64,000 nt of DNA from contig NZ_JAPCWE010000010.1 of NCBI RefSeq assembly GCF_025943985.1, positions 59,198-123,197 on the forward strand, in the 5' to 3' direction. Position 1 is the stretch's first letter; every line of letters begins with the position of its first letter. The notes under the pieces were generated by a model. It did not search any database, was not told where the DNA came from, and saw only the letters and a list, made by a program, of their open reading frames with translations. The translations under genes and the position numbers were made by a program. This document shows positions 9,549-18,234 of the stretch, piece by piece. Source of the DNA: Anaerorudis cellulosivorans. Its GTDB lineage: Bacteria; Bacteroidota; Bacteroidia; Bacteroidales; Dysgonomonadaceae.

Positions 9549-10286
9549 CTAGTTTCCCTCTTCCTGCTCCTCAACTTCTTCCATATTATGGAAAACGTTT
9601 TGAACATCATCGTCATCTTCAAATTTTTCGAGTAGTTTCTCGATTTGTGCGCGTTGTTCCGGATTTAATGATTTGGTTTCTTTTGGGAAACGTTCAAATT
9701 CAGCTGATTGAATTTCAAAACCATTATTTTCAAGATAAGATTGAATGTCGGCATATGATTTAAATTCGCCATAAAGAACAATTTCATTTTCATTTACTTC
9801 CACTTCATCTACCCCATAATCGATAAGTTCCAGTTCAAGGTCTTCCAGGGAAATCCCTTCTTTGGGTGCAATTCTGAAAATGCATTTACGGTCGAAAAGA
9901 AATTCAACACTGCCTGATGTACCTAATGAACCGCCGTGTTTATTGAAATAGCTCCGGATATTGGCTACTGTGCGTGTAGGATTGTCGGTAGCCGTTTCAA
10001 TGAGAATAGCCACGCCGTAAGGACCATATCCTTCATAAACCATCTCCTTGTAATCGGAAGCGTCTTTTTCCGAAGCCCTTTTTATTGCCCGTTCGATGTT
10101 ATCTTTCGGCATATTCTCTTTTTTGGCTTGTTGGATCAAAACCCGCAGACGGGGATTTGTATCGGGATCGGGCCCTCCTGATTTTGCCGCAATCGTGATT
10201 TCTTTTCCCAGTTTGGTAAATACGCGAGCCATGTTGCCCCAGCGTCTCAGTTTTCTTTCTTTACGATATTCAAATGCTCTTCCCAT
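9549..10286 (-). CDS. yebC: YebC/PmpR (TACO1) family protein
   Basis: The protein has 245 residues, full length for the family. The family opening MGRAFEYRKERK is followed by RVFTKLGKEITIAAKSGGPDPD, MPKDNIERAIKRA and YEGYGPYGVAILIE, which together identify YebC. The C-terminus is acidic (FEDDDDVQNVFHNMEEVEEQEEGN), also typical. Members were annotated as transcriptional regulators; YebC/TACO1 proteins have more recently been linked to ribosome function at difficult motifs. It lies 136 bp downstream of pheT on the same strand. Confidence 0.95.
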   Translation of the reverse strand: MGRAFEYRKERKLRRWGNMARVFTKLGKEITIAAKSGGPDPDTNPRLRVLIQQAKKENMPKDNIERAIKRASEKDASDYKEMVYEGYGPYGVAILIETATDNPTRTVANIRSYFNKHGGSLGTSGSVEFLFDRKCIFRIAPKEGISLEDLELELIDYGVDEVEVNENEIVLYGEFKSYADIQSYLENNGFEIQSAEFERFPKETKSLNPEQRAQIEKLLEKFEDDDDVQNVFHNMEEVEEQEEGN

Positions 10287-10422
10287 ACTCTTTCAGTTTT
10301 CAGTTTTCAATTGCTAAATTTCCCTATTGGGAAAGGTATTTCATGTGGTGTTATTTATTGGATTTTTGAATTTTCTTTTTTCAATAATTTATATCTAACC
10401 TGTTTATCACAAATCAAGGGTG

Positions 10423-12879
10423 CTAACGTAAAACGGCATTCAACTCTTTTTCAAGATCCATTCTTATTTTTTGCATAATGGCATCAATTTGTTGGTCGGT
10501 AAGCGTTTTTTCCTTGTCTTGCAGCACAAAATTTATGGCATACGATTTTGTGCCTTCGGGGAGATTGTTTCCTTCATATACATCGAAAAGGGAAACTTTA
10601 CTCAGCAGTTTTTTTTCGGATTTGCGCGCTACCTGCTCGATTTGTGCAAAGGTAACCTTTTTATCCACAAGCAATGCCATATCACGGCTCACAGCCGGGA
10701 AGCGGGTTATTTCGGAAAAACGGACAACCAGATTTTTTGTTTCTTTCAATAAGGTATCCATATTTATTTCGGCAAAAAAAACATCCGTATCGATGTCGAA
10801 TATTTTCCGCATTTTTGTTGATACAATTCCCCAGCTGCCAATCCTTTTCCCCTTCTTGCGCATGTTCATTCCTGTGGCAAAAATATCATTTTGGAAGGGC
10901 TCATGAATAATTTCATCGGCTATTCCCAGTCTTTTCAGGATATTTTCTATATGAGCTTTTAGTTCGAAAACCGAGCTTTCGGCATCAGGTGCAGCCCAAT
11001 TTTTGTGGGTGCGTTTGCCGCAAATCCACATTCCCAAATGGGTCTCTTCGGCATAAGGTGCTAGAAGATCGTTTTCATTTTTCTTTTTCGGATCAAAGAA
11101 ATAGCAGTTTCCGAATTCATAAAAGCGTAAATCGTTGTGTTTGCGGTTACGATTGTAAGCAATACTTTCCAAGCCGCCAAAAAGAAGGGTTTGACGCATT
11201 ACGCTGAGATCATTGCTTAGTGGATTAATAATGGTAACGCACCGGCTTGCAGGAAAGGTTTCGGTGTTTTCGTAATAGGTTTTTTTTGTGAGTGAATTGT
11301 TCATAATCTCATAAAAACCCACAGCTGTGAGCTGATCCGAAATCAATGTTTGTATCTTGTGTTTGCGGTCGACAGCCGTTTGAAAGGAAAGATTTGATTT
11401 TAGCGAGCTGCTAAATCCAATATTATCGTAACCATAGATACGCAAAATATCTTCTATCACATCCACTTCGCGAAGTACATCCACACGGTACGTGGGTATG
11501 CGCAGTGTTAATTCACTTGCCGTTTCCTGTTCTATTTCTATTTCAAGGCTTTCGAGAATGCTTTTGATCGTTTCTTCCGGAATTTTTTTCCCAATAAGAG
11601 AGTCCGCTTTTTCGTATCTTAAAATCACCCGAGGCTTTTCGACGTGATGAGGATATATGTCGCGGATTTCACCTTCTATTTCTCCTCCGGCAAGCTGTTT
11701 TACCAACAAAGCAGCGCGCATAAGTGCATAGACCGTATTATTAGGGTCAGTGCCCCGTTCAAACCGGAAAGAAGAATCGGTATTTAATCCATGACGTCGA
11801 GCTGTTTTACGTATCCATGTGGGATTAAAATAGGCAGATTCCAAAAAAATATCTTTTGTATTTTCTGTGACTCCCGATTTTAAACCGCCGAAAACGCCGG
11901 CAATGCACATTCCCTCTTCTTCATTACAAATCATCAGGTCTTTGTCGCTCAATTCATATTCTTGTCCATCGAGGGCGATAAATTTTGTTTTATCGGGGAG
12001 GGTGCGTACAATGATTTTGTTGCCGGTGATGTATGCGGCATCAAAAGCGTGCATGGGTTGTCCTGTTTCATATAAAATATAATTGGTGATGTCAACAATA
12101 TTGTTGATTGGACGAAGTCCGATAGCCTCCAGTCTGTTTTTCAGCCAATTGGGGCTTTCTTTAACTTCTACACCGCGGATTGTTAAACCCGAGTAGCGGG
12201 GGCAGGCTTCCGTATTTTCTACAATGACGTCTATCCCTCCTTCTTTTTTATCGATTTTGAATTCGTCAACCGAAGGTTTTGTAAGTTTATACGGTTTCCC
12301 GGCTTGTTTTAAGTAGGCAGCCAGATCGCGTGCCACCCCATAATGGGAAGCAGCATCCGATCGATTGGGTGTAATATCCACTTCGAGCACATAATCGGTT
12401 TCTACGTTATAATATTCTTTTGCGGGAATACCGACTTTTGCATCGGGGGGTAGTACGATAATTCCATCGTGTGATGTTCCGATGCCGATTTCATCTTCAG
12501 CACAAATCATTCCGAATGACTCTTCACCGCGGATTTTGGATCGTTTAATGGTGATTTCTTCTTCTCCCATATAAAGTTTGGTCCCGATTGTGGCAACTAC
12601 CACTTTTTGTCCTGCAGCCACATTGGGCGCTCCGCAAACGATTTTTAGCGGTTCGCCGTTTCCAATGTTTACGGTTGTGAGATGTAAATGATCGGAATTG
12701 GGATGAGGGATACAGGTCAGTACTTCACCGATAACCAACCCTTCCAATCCGCCTTTAACAGATTGAAATATGTCAACGCTTCCTGTTTCGAGACCGATTG
12801 AAGTGAGCGCATCGGCGGTTTCACGGGGTGACAAATCGAATTGCAGATAATCTTTAAGCCAGTTGTATGAAATATTCAT
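10423..12879 (-). CDS. pheT: Phenylalanine-tRNA ligase beta subunit
   Basis: The protein has 818 residues from the ATG at 12879 (MNISYNWLKDYLQFDLS); a 7-codon extension from TTG 12900 is unlikely. Domain order fits PheT: N-terminal fold, EMAP/OB tRNA-binding domain (GLVIGEVLTCIPHPNSDHLHL), B3/B4 editing domain, B5 domain (VDITPNRSDAASHYGVARDL is near residue 150), catalytic-like core and a C-terminal ferredoxin-fold anticodon-binding domain (RFPAVSRDMALLVDKKV). With PheS (not in the window) it forms the alpha2beta2 enzyme charging tRNA-Phe and editing Tyr-tRNA-Phe in the cytoplasm. Confidence 0.96.
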   Translation of the reverse strand: MNISYNWLKDYLQFDLSPRETADALTSIGLETGSVDIFQSVKGGLEGLVIGEVLTCIPHPNSDHLHLTTVNIGNGEPLKIVCGAPNVAAGQKVVVATIGTKLYMGEEEITIKRSKIRGEESFGMICAEDEIGIGTSHDGIIVLPPDAKVGIPAKEYYNVETDYVLEVDITPNRSDAASHYGVARDLAAYLKQAGKPYKLTKPSVDEFKIDKKEGGIDVIVENTEACPRYSGLTIRGVEVKESPNWLKNRLEAIGLRPINNIVDITNYILYETGQPMHAFDAAYITGNKIIVRTLPDKTKFIALDGQEYELSDKDLMICNEEEGMCIAGVFGGLKSGVTENTKDIFLESAYFNPTWIRKTARRHGLNTDSSFRFERGTDPNNTVYALMRAALLVKQLAGGEIEGEIRDIYPHHVEKPRVILRYEKADSLIGKKIPEETIKSILESLEIEIEQETASELTLRIPTYRVDVLREVDVIEDILRIYGYDNIGFSSSLKSNLSFQTAVDRKHKIQTLISDQLTAVGFYEIMNNSLTKKTYYENTETFPASRCVTIINPLSNDLSVMRQTLLFGGLESIAYNRNRKHNDLRFYEFGNCYFFDPKKKNENDLLAPYAEETHLGMWICGKRTHKNWAAPDAESSVFELKAHIENILKRLGIADEIIHEPFQNDIFATGMNMRKKGKRIGSWGIVSTKMRKIFDIDTDVFFAEINMDTLLKETKNLVVRFSEITRFPAVSRDMALLVDKKVTFAQIEQVARKSEKKLLSKVSLFDVYEGNNLPEGTKSYAINFVLQDKEKTLTDQQIDAIMQKIRMDLEKELNAVLR

Positions 12880-12965
12880 GCGATTGATTGTATTTAGCAA
12901 TATTCACCGGGACGAATTAACGTCATCATGTGAATAATAAATTTCAGCCTTTTTGAAAAAGTGCT

Positions 12966-12973
12966 CAAAATTA
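12966..12973 (-). promoter_or_regulatory. Possible -7 element upstream of pheT
   Basis: On the minus strand the sequence reads TAATTTTG, a TAnnTTTG match about 85 bp before the pheT ATG. No -33 TTTG at proper spacing was found. Confidence 0.28.
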
Positions 12974-13008
12974 CAAAAAAACGGCGGAAATAGGAAAAAT
13001 AAACCAAA

Positions 13009-13041
13009 AAACCATATGGAACGCAATTGTCCATATGGTTT
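13009..13041 (-). terminator. Rho-independent terminator of pgk
   Basis: A perfect 12-bp inverted repeat (AAACCATATGGA / TCCATATGGTTT) flanks a 9-nt loop. On the minus strand it is followed by a T run and lies 56 bp after the pgk stop. It separates pgk from pheT. Confidence 0.82.
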
Positions 13042-13097
13042 GTCTTGGTAAGCTATTATTTTGGGAAGCCCATTCTTCCGAAAGAGCATATCCTGTA

Positions 13098-14360
13098 TCA
13101 ATATCCTCTGATCGCTTTAATTCCCGGAAGGACTTTGCCCTCGATCATTTCGAGCAATGCACCGCCGCCGGTGGAAACATAGGAGAACTTGTCGGCGAGG
13201 CCGAATTTATTGACACAAGCCACTGTGTCTCCTCCTCCGATGAGAGAGAAAGCGCCTTTTTCGGTGGCTTCAACAATAGCTTCGGCAACAGCGCGTGAAC
13301 CATGATCGAAATTATCGAATTCGAAAACTCCGACAGGCCCGTTCCAAAGAATGGTTCTGGAATTTTTGATGACTTCGGCAAATGCTTTTTCCGACTCGGG
13401 ACCGATGTCGAGCCCTTGCCATCCATCAGGTATATTATTTACCGGAGCAAAGGCGGTGTTGGCATCGTTGCTGAATTTGTCGGCTATTTTGGCGTCGGTA
13501 GCCAGAATAAGATTCACCCCTTTTTGTTTGGCTAGATCTGTGATTTCGCGAGCCAAATCGAGTTTATCATCTTCAACAATAGAATTGCCGATTTTGCCGC
13601 CAAAAGCTTTGACAAAGGTATAAGTCATTCCTCCTGCAAGAATGAGGTTGTCCACTTTTTCGAGTAAATTGGTAATGATATCGATTTTTGTGGAAACTTT
13701 TGATCCACCCATGATAGCAGTAAAGGGATGCTGTGTTTCGTTCATGACTTTTTCAACAGCATTGATTTCATTTTGCATGAGGTAACCAAATAATTTGTGG
13801 TCGGCATCGAAATAATCGGCAATCAATGCAGTGGAAGCGTGAGCGCGGTGAGCTGTGCCGAATGCGTCGTTGACATATACGTCAGCATACGATGCCAGTT
13901 TTTTGGCAAATTCTTTTTGTGCCTCTTTTATTGCTTTTTTGGCAGCGGCTATTTCTTCTTCTGTGGCATTTTCAGGCAAATTGCGCGGTTTGCCCTCTTC
14001 TTCGGCATAGAATCGGAGATTCTCGAGCAATAATACTTGTCCCGGTCTTAATGCTGCAGCTTTTATGGCGGCCTCTTCGCCTACACAATCACCGGCAAAT
14101 TCAACATCTACGCCTAGCAGTTCGGAAAGACGGGGAAGAATGTGTTTTAACGAGTATTTATTGTCGGGTCCTTTTGGACGTCCAAGATGCGAACCGATAA
14201 TTACACTTCCTCCGTCTTGAAGTATTTTTTTTAATGTCGGTATGGCTGCACGGATGCGTGTATCGTCGGTAATGTTGAAATTCTCATCGAGCGGCACATT
14301 GAAATCCACGCGGACAAACGCCTTTTTGCCGGCAAAATTAAAAGAATCCATTGTTTGCAT
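13098..14360 (-). CDS. pgk: Phosphoglycerate kinase
   Basis: The protein has 420 residues, the usual PGK length. The signature [18 protein letters not shown] is near residue 12, the substrate arginines lie in [10 protein letters not shown], and the C-terminal nucleotide domain shows [12 protein letters not shown] and [10 protein letters not shown], then [16 protein letters not shown] and [15 protein letters not shown]. It makes ATP from 1,3-bisphosphoglycerate in glycolysis. ATG 14360 is taken as start; a second ATG at 14351 gives a three-residue-shorter form. It appears monocistronic, with its own -7 element and terminator. Confidence 0.97.
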   Translation of the reverse strand: MQTMDSFNFAGKKAFVRVDFNVPLDENFNITDDTRIRAAIPTLKKILQDGGSVIIGSHLGRPKGPDNKYSLKHILPRLSELLGVDVEFAGDCVGEEAAIKAAALRPGQVLLLENLRFYAEEEGKPRNLPENATEEEIAAAKKAIKEAQKEFAKKLASYADVYVNDAFGTAHRAHASTALIADYFDADHKLFGYLMQNEINAVEKVMNETQHPFTAIMGGSKVSTKIDIITNLLEKVDNLILAGGMTYTFVKAFGGKIGNSIVEDDKLDLAREITDLAKQKGVNLILATDAKIADKFSNDANTAFAPVNNIPDGWQGLDIGPESEKAFAEVIKNSRTILWNGPVGVFEFDNFDHGSRAVAEAIVEATEKGAFSLIGGGDTVACVNKFGLADKFSYVSTGGGALLEMIEGKVLPGIKAIRGY

Positions 14361-14422
14361 AGTCTATATGTTTTAAAAATGTAAATGGTTTATTAATGAA
14401 ATATAAGCAGAGAAACTATCTG

Positions 14423-14430
14423 CAAAAGTA
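14423..14430 (-). promoter_or_regulatory. -7 promoter element of pgk
   Basis: The minus strand reads TACTTTTG (TAnnTTTG), 62 bp before the pgk start. No matching -33 TTTG is visible, so this rests on the -7 element alone. Confidence 0.42.
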
Positions 14431-14482
14431 ACAAAATTATGCGGTTTTTTTACCACGCTTTGAAAGAAACTTTTACGAGTTC

Positions 14483-14902
14483 TTATTCTTTAATCCTGAT
14501 TTCATAGGTTATTGGGATGGCTTTTTTGTACATAGCCATCACACCGCAATAGTTTTCGAACGAAAGACTGACTGCTTTTTCGAGTTTTTCCCGGGGAAGA
14601 TCATTTCCTTCAAATTCGTAAATTACCTTCATCGAGATGTATTGTTTGGGATGTTCCTCGCTCATTTCGGCTTCGATTTGAATATTGAAACCCTTCAATT
14701 CGATGCGCATTTTTCTTAAAATCGAAACCACATCCATGCCGGTGCATCCGGCAGCAGCTACCAATACCAATTTTTTAGGCCGTGGTCCTGCATCGTCACC
14801 ACCGGCTTCTTTAGCCAAATCGACGGTAATGGTATGCCCATCTATGTCGGTATCGAAAATATTATTTTTTCTCCACTTTGTTTTAATCGAATGTTGAGCC
14901 AT
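14483..14902 (-). CDS. OsmC family peroxiredoxin-like protein
   Basis: The protein has 139 residues. The two OsmC cysteines are present in AAAGCTGMDVVSIL and in FENYCGVMAMYKK. OsmC/Ohr proteins reduce hydroperoxides with a reactive cysteine pair; this one belongs to the broader YhfA-like OsmC branch, where the substrate is poorly known. It has no signal peptide. A promoter match was not found in the region before it. Confidence 0.88.
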   Translation of the reverse strand: MAQHSIKTKWRKNNIFDTDIDGHTITVDLAKEAGGDDAGPRPKKLVLVAAAGCTGMDVVSILRKMRIELKGFNIQIEAEMSEEHPKQYISMKVIYEFEGNDLPREKLEKAVSLSFENYCGVMAMYKKAIPITYEIRIKE

Positions 14903-15065
14903 GTTGTTTGTTTTTTTGATGTTATTTCTTCTTGTGGTTTAACAATTTAATAAGGTTTTGGTTCATTACCGGAAAGGGAGGTAAATAAAGTGGAAGGGTG
15001 TTTTTTTCGGAGGATTCGGTTTAACGAAGTCTTTGTTCGAAAGATGGATTTTGCCGACCTTTTTA

Positions 15066-15109
15066 TCGCTTCTCCTTCGCTCCTTCTTCGCTATTCCTTC
15101 GCTTCAAAG
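15066..15109 (-). repeat. 11-bp-period repeat array, minus orientation
   Basis: Four units of 11 bp follow each other, each opening TCGCT on the plus strand (TCGCTTCTCCT, TCGCTCCTTCT, TCGCTATTCCT, TCGCTTCAAAG). Read on the minus strand they resemble AGCGAAGNAGG and so match the plus-strand array 130 bp further on. The 442-bp gap 14903-15344 holds no other gene I can support. Confidence 0.6.
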
Positions 15110-15241
15110 CAGGAACGATAACATCGGATTCGGTGAGGTTAGTGTAAAGCAAACCTGCGTATTTGCTGCATGTAGAGCGGGATCCGGGAGAGAAGTCTGA
15201 ACGTACTTTTTGCGAGGATGACGCAAACCTGATACAAGAAT

Positions 15242-15285
15242 GGAGCGAGGAAGGAGCGGACTTGGTACGGAGAAGGTACGGACAA
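15242..15285 (+). repeat. 11-bp-period repeat array, plus orientation
   Basis: Four 11-bp units run GGAGCGAGGAA, GGAGCGGACTT, GGTACGGAGAA, GGTACGGACAA. The same unit (TACGGACTTGG in another phase) recurs at 33449-33492. The array ends just before the promoter of the GH15 gene. It does not look coding. Confidence 0.65.
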
Positions 15286-15290
15286 GACAG

Positions 15291-15322
15291 TTTGGAATTA
15301 CCTCGATTTTCATGTACATTTG
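15291..15322 (+). promoter_or_regulatory. Promoter of GH15 gene (TTTG-N20-TACATTTG)
   Basis: TTTG at 15291-15294 and TACATTTG at 15315-15322 are 20 bp apart. The predicted transcript begins about 15 nt before the ATG at 15345, with a GGAG at 15335-15338 in the leader. The promoter lies inside a longer open frame from 15240, showing that the upstream extension is not translated. Confidence 0.68.
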
Positions 15323-15344
15323 TAATGACATTACGGAGATTAGA

Positions 15345-17138
15345 ATGGATAATTTAGATTATGGAGTTATAGGAAACTGTCGCACGGCTGCGTTAGTTTC
15401 CAAAGAAGGGAGTATCGACTGGTTTTGTTTGCCCGATTTCGATTCGCCATCTGTATTTTGCAAGTTGCTGGACGAGAAAAAAGGCGGTAATTTTGCTTTT
15501 CTTGTTTCAGCCGGATATACCGTTACGCAGCAATATGTGGCTAATACCAATATTTTGGCCACTTTGTATGAATCGGAGGAAGGGGCTTTTGTTGTGTTGG
15601 ATTATATGCCTCGTTACCGTACTGTTGTGCATAAATATTATCTTCCGCCCGAAATCCATCGTTATATTCGGTTATTAAGAGGTAACCCCAAATTACGTGT
15701 ACAGTATAGTCCGAAAATGAATTATGCAGCAGAAGAAGTTTGTCACGAAATAGGTGAAAACTATATTAAAACCACTTCGGTGATTAACGAAAAGAATGAG
15801 GTTTATCTTTACAGCAGCGTCGATTATGAAACGATAGTAAACGGAGAAGAATTTGTGCTTACGAAGGATGAATTTTTTTTGTTTTCGTATACTCAAAAAC
15901 TTATTCCTATCGACTTAGAGCGCATACATCTCGATTACGAACGTACAAAAGTTTATTGGCTCAATTGGATCAATCGTTCTCGAAAATACCTCCAATTTGA
16001 TGGCATGATTAAACGTAGTCTGTTGGTTATCAAATTAATGTCGTATCAGTTGTCGGGAGCGATGATCGCCGCACTGACTACAAGCTTACCCGAAGCGATC
16101 GGCGAAAGCCGCAACTGGGATTATCGTTTTTGTTGGCTTAGAGATGCTTCCATGTCGATCAGTACGCTGGTGTATATGGGGCACAAGAATGTGGCGGAGC
16201 GATTTATTGGTTTTGTAAAAAGTCTTTTGCGCTCGCGGGACGATACTTTCCAGATCATGTACGGAATTCGTGGTGAACGCGAATTGACGGAAAAAATTCT
16301 TCCTCATCTTTCAGGCTACAAAAATTCGTATCCGGTACGTGTCGGTAATGCTGCTTATACGCAGGTACAAAACGATTCACCGGGGTATTTGCTCGATGTC
16401 ATTTACAAATATTACCTGTATTTTCCGGGTACACTCGATGAAATTGAAGAAATGTGGGAAATTGTGCGGCATATTGCCCGTATTGTGATGAATTCTTGGC
16501 ATTTACCCGATCATAGCATCTGGGAGTTTCGTTCCAAAAAACTTAACTTCGTTTTTTCAAAAGTGATGAGTTGGGTAGCGTTGGATAGAGCTTCATCCAT
16601 TGCCGATTTATTGCATAAACAAAATTATGTTGAGGTTTGGAAGAAGGAAGCCGATAAAATCAAAGCCGATATTTTTGAAAAGGGATGGAAAGAAGATATG
16701 CAAAGTTTCTCACAGGCCTATGAAAATACGGATTTCGATTCTTCTCTTTTACTGATGGAATTTTACGGTTTTATCGATGCAGAGGATAAACGTTATGTAA
16801 AAACCGTAAAAGCAATCAAAGAGAATCTTTTATATAAAGGGTTAATGTACAGGTACAAAACAGCAGATGATTTTGGTGTGCCATCCTCTTCATTTACCGT
16901 TTGTAATTTTTGGCTCATTCAAGCCTTGTATGCAATTGGAGAAAAAGAAGAAGCAAAACGGATGTTTGAATCGATTGCTTCATATGCCAATCATGTAGGT
17001 CTCTATAGTGAAGATTTCGATTTTGAGACCAAACGTTTGTTGGGCAATTTTCCGCAGGCCTATTCTCATCTTGCCTTTATCAATGCGGCCACGCTCTTTT
17101 CCGAAGAACAGGTTCTATCTAAATTTATTCGTCCGTAA
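15345..17138 (+). CDS. GH15 family glucoamylase/trehalase-like enzyme
   Basis: The protein has 597 residues and no signal peptide, so it is cytoplasmic. The opening YGVIGNCRTAALVSKEGSID is the standard start of bacterial GH15 (alpha/alpha)6 enzymes. Expected catalytic acid and base are Glu394 (SIWEFRSKK, followed by SKVMSWVALDRA) and Glu556 (YSEDFDFETKRLLGNFPQ). Members hydrolyse alpha-glucosides from the non-reducing end; some are trehalases. Its convergent neighbours are an MscS channel and a trehalose-6-phosphate synthase/phosphatase, which favours trehalose as substrate (inference). Its 3' end overlaps mscS by 14 bp. Confidence 0.88.
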   Translation: MDNLDYGVIGNCRTAALVSKEGSIDWFCLPDFDSPSVFCKLLDEKKGGNFAFLVSAGYTVTQQYVANTNILATLYESEEGAFVVLDYMPRYRTVVHKYYLPPEIHRYIRLLRGNPKLRVQYSPKMNYAAEEVCHEIGENYIKTTSVINEKNEVYLYSSVDYETIVNGEEFVLTKDEFFLFSYTQKLIPIDLERIHLDYERTKVYWLNWINRSRKYLQFDGMIKRSLLVIKLMSYQLSGAMIAALTTSLPEAIGESRNWDYRFCWLRDASMSISTLVYMGHKNVAERFIGFVKSLLRSRDDTFQIMYGIRGERELTEKILPHLSGYKNSYPVRVGNAAYTQVQNDSPGYLLDVIYKYYLYFPGTLDEIEEMWEIVRHIARIVMNSWHLPDHSIWEFRSKKLNFVFSKVMSWVALDRASSIADLLHKQNYVEVWKKEADKIKADIFEKGWKEDMQSFSQAYENTDFDSSLLLMEFYGFIDAEDKRYVKTVKAIKENLLYKGLMYRYKTADDFGVPSSSFTVCNFWLIQALYAIGEKEEAKRMFESIASYANHVGLYSEDFDFETKRLLGNFPQAYSHLAFINAATLFSEEQVLSKFIRP

Positions 17139-18225
17139 CGATTTTTTCCTGTGGAATAGATTTGATATCCAATTTTGCAAAAGACCCCGGAAACTTTTCA
17201 TTGATGAAATCGATCATTTTTTCTCTGATCTCTACGCGTAAATCCCAGTTTTTGGATGAATCGGAACTGCTCACCAATATGCGTATTTCTTTATACCATT
17301 CTTTGCTGCCGGTAACCTGAATGTTTTGTACACGTCCGTCCCAATTGGGATTTCCTTCCACGATGGTTTTCAGTTTTTCGCGAAGAGGATCAATGGGAAG
17401 ATCGTATGCTACATATAAAAACACAGTTCCCATAATGTTGGAATGGTTTCGTGTCCAGTTTTGAATCGGTTTTTGCAGGAAATAATCGATGGGAACGATT
17501 AATCGTCTTTCATCCCATATTTTTACTACCACATAGGTGATGTTGATTTCCTCGATGCGGCCCCATTCTCCTTCCACTATCACTACATCATCCAGCCGGA
17601 TGGGTTGGGTGAATGCGATTTGTACACCGGAGAGCACTTGTCCCACACTTCGTTGTGCCGCAAGTCCGACAATGATTCCAATAACACCTGCCGACGTTAA
17701 TACGCTGACACCGATGCTGCGTAGCGATTCGATAGACATTAAGGCAATGGCTACAAAAATGACAGTAATGGTAATCAGGGTGATTTTTTCGATCATACTC
17801 AGTTGAGTGAGTTTTTTTCGGGCTTCCAGATTATTGGGATCCTCTAAATTGAGTTTATTGCGGAAATAACGAAAACCGGCTCTAACGGTTTGAATTAATA
17901 ACCATCCTATGGTAAGAATGAGCAATATGTGACTGATTTTTTGCAGGGTTCCGAAAAAATCGGCATCGTCTTTCAAATAGGAACTAAAAATAGAAAGCAG
18001 TATGGAAAAAATAAGCCATATGGCAGGTAACTTGAATAAACGGATGATGAAATCATCGATGGGGCTCCGGCTTTTTTGTGCTTTACGTTGAATTTTTCTC
18101 GAAATAGAATTGTAGATCAAAACAAGTACAACGAAAATAACTGCGAACGCCAATAGCAAAAAGGCATAGCGGAGGTTGGGATAATGTTCGAAAATTTGTT
18201 GGGTCCAATTCATAAACAGGTGCAT
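17125..18225 (-). CDS. MscS-family mechanosensitive channel
   Basis: The protein has 366 residues. Four hydrophobic segments are followed by the pore helix and the MscS core: SIGVSVLTSAGVIGIIVGLAAQ, SVGQVLSGVQIAFTQPIRLDD and EEINITYVVVKIWDERRLIVP (beta domain), then an alpha/beta cytoplasmic vestibule. It should open on membrane tension to release solutes during hypo-osmotic shock. It starts 9 bp after the trehalose synthase gene ends on the same strand, so the two form an operon: make trehalose under high osmolarity, release solute under low. An alternative ATG lies at 18213. Confidence 0.93.
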   Translation of the reverse strand: MHLFMNWTQQIFEHYPNLRYAFLLLAFAVIFVVLVLIYNSISRKIQRKAQKSRSPIDDFIIRLFKLPAIWLIFSILLSIFSSYLKDDADFFGTLQKISHILLILTIGWLLIQTVRAGFRYFRNKLNLEDPNNLEARKKLTQLSMIEKITLITITVIFVAIALMSIESLRSIGVSVLTSAGVIGIIVGLAAQRSVGQVLSGVQIAFTQPIRLDDVVIVEGEWGRIEEINITYVVVKIWDERRLIVPIDYFLQKPIQNWTRNHSNIMGTVFLYVAYDLPIDPLREKLKTIVEGNPNWDGRVQNIQVTGSKEWYKEIRILVSSSDSSKNWDLRVEIREKMIDFINEKFPGSFAKLDIKSIPQEKIVTDE

Positions 18226-18234
18226 TTTAATTGG

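Noticed and set aside
7551..9550. A genomic island inserted at tRNA-Glu
   Set aside because: No integrase, transposase or repeat of the tRNA 3' end was found before yebC; only composition and position hint at it.
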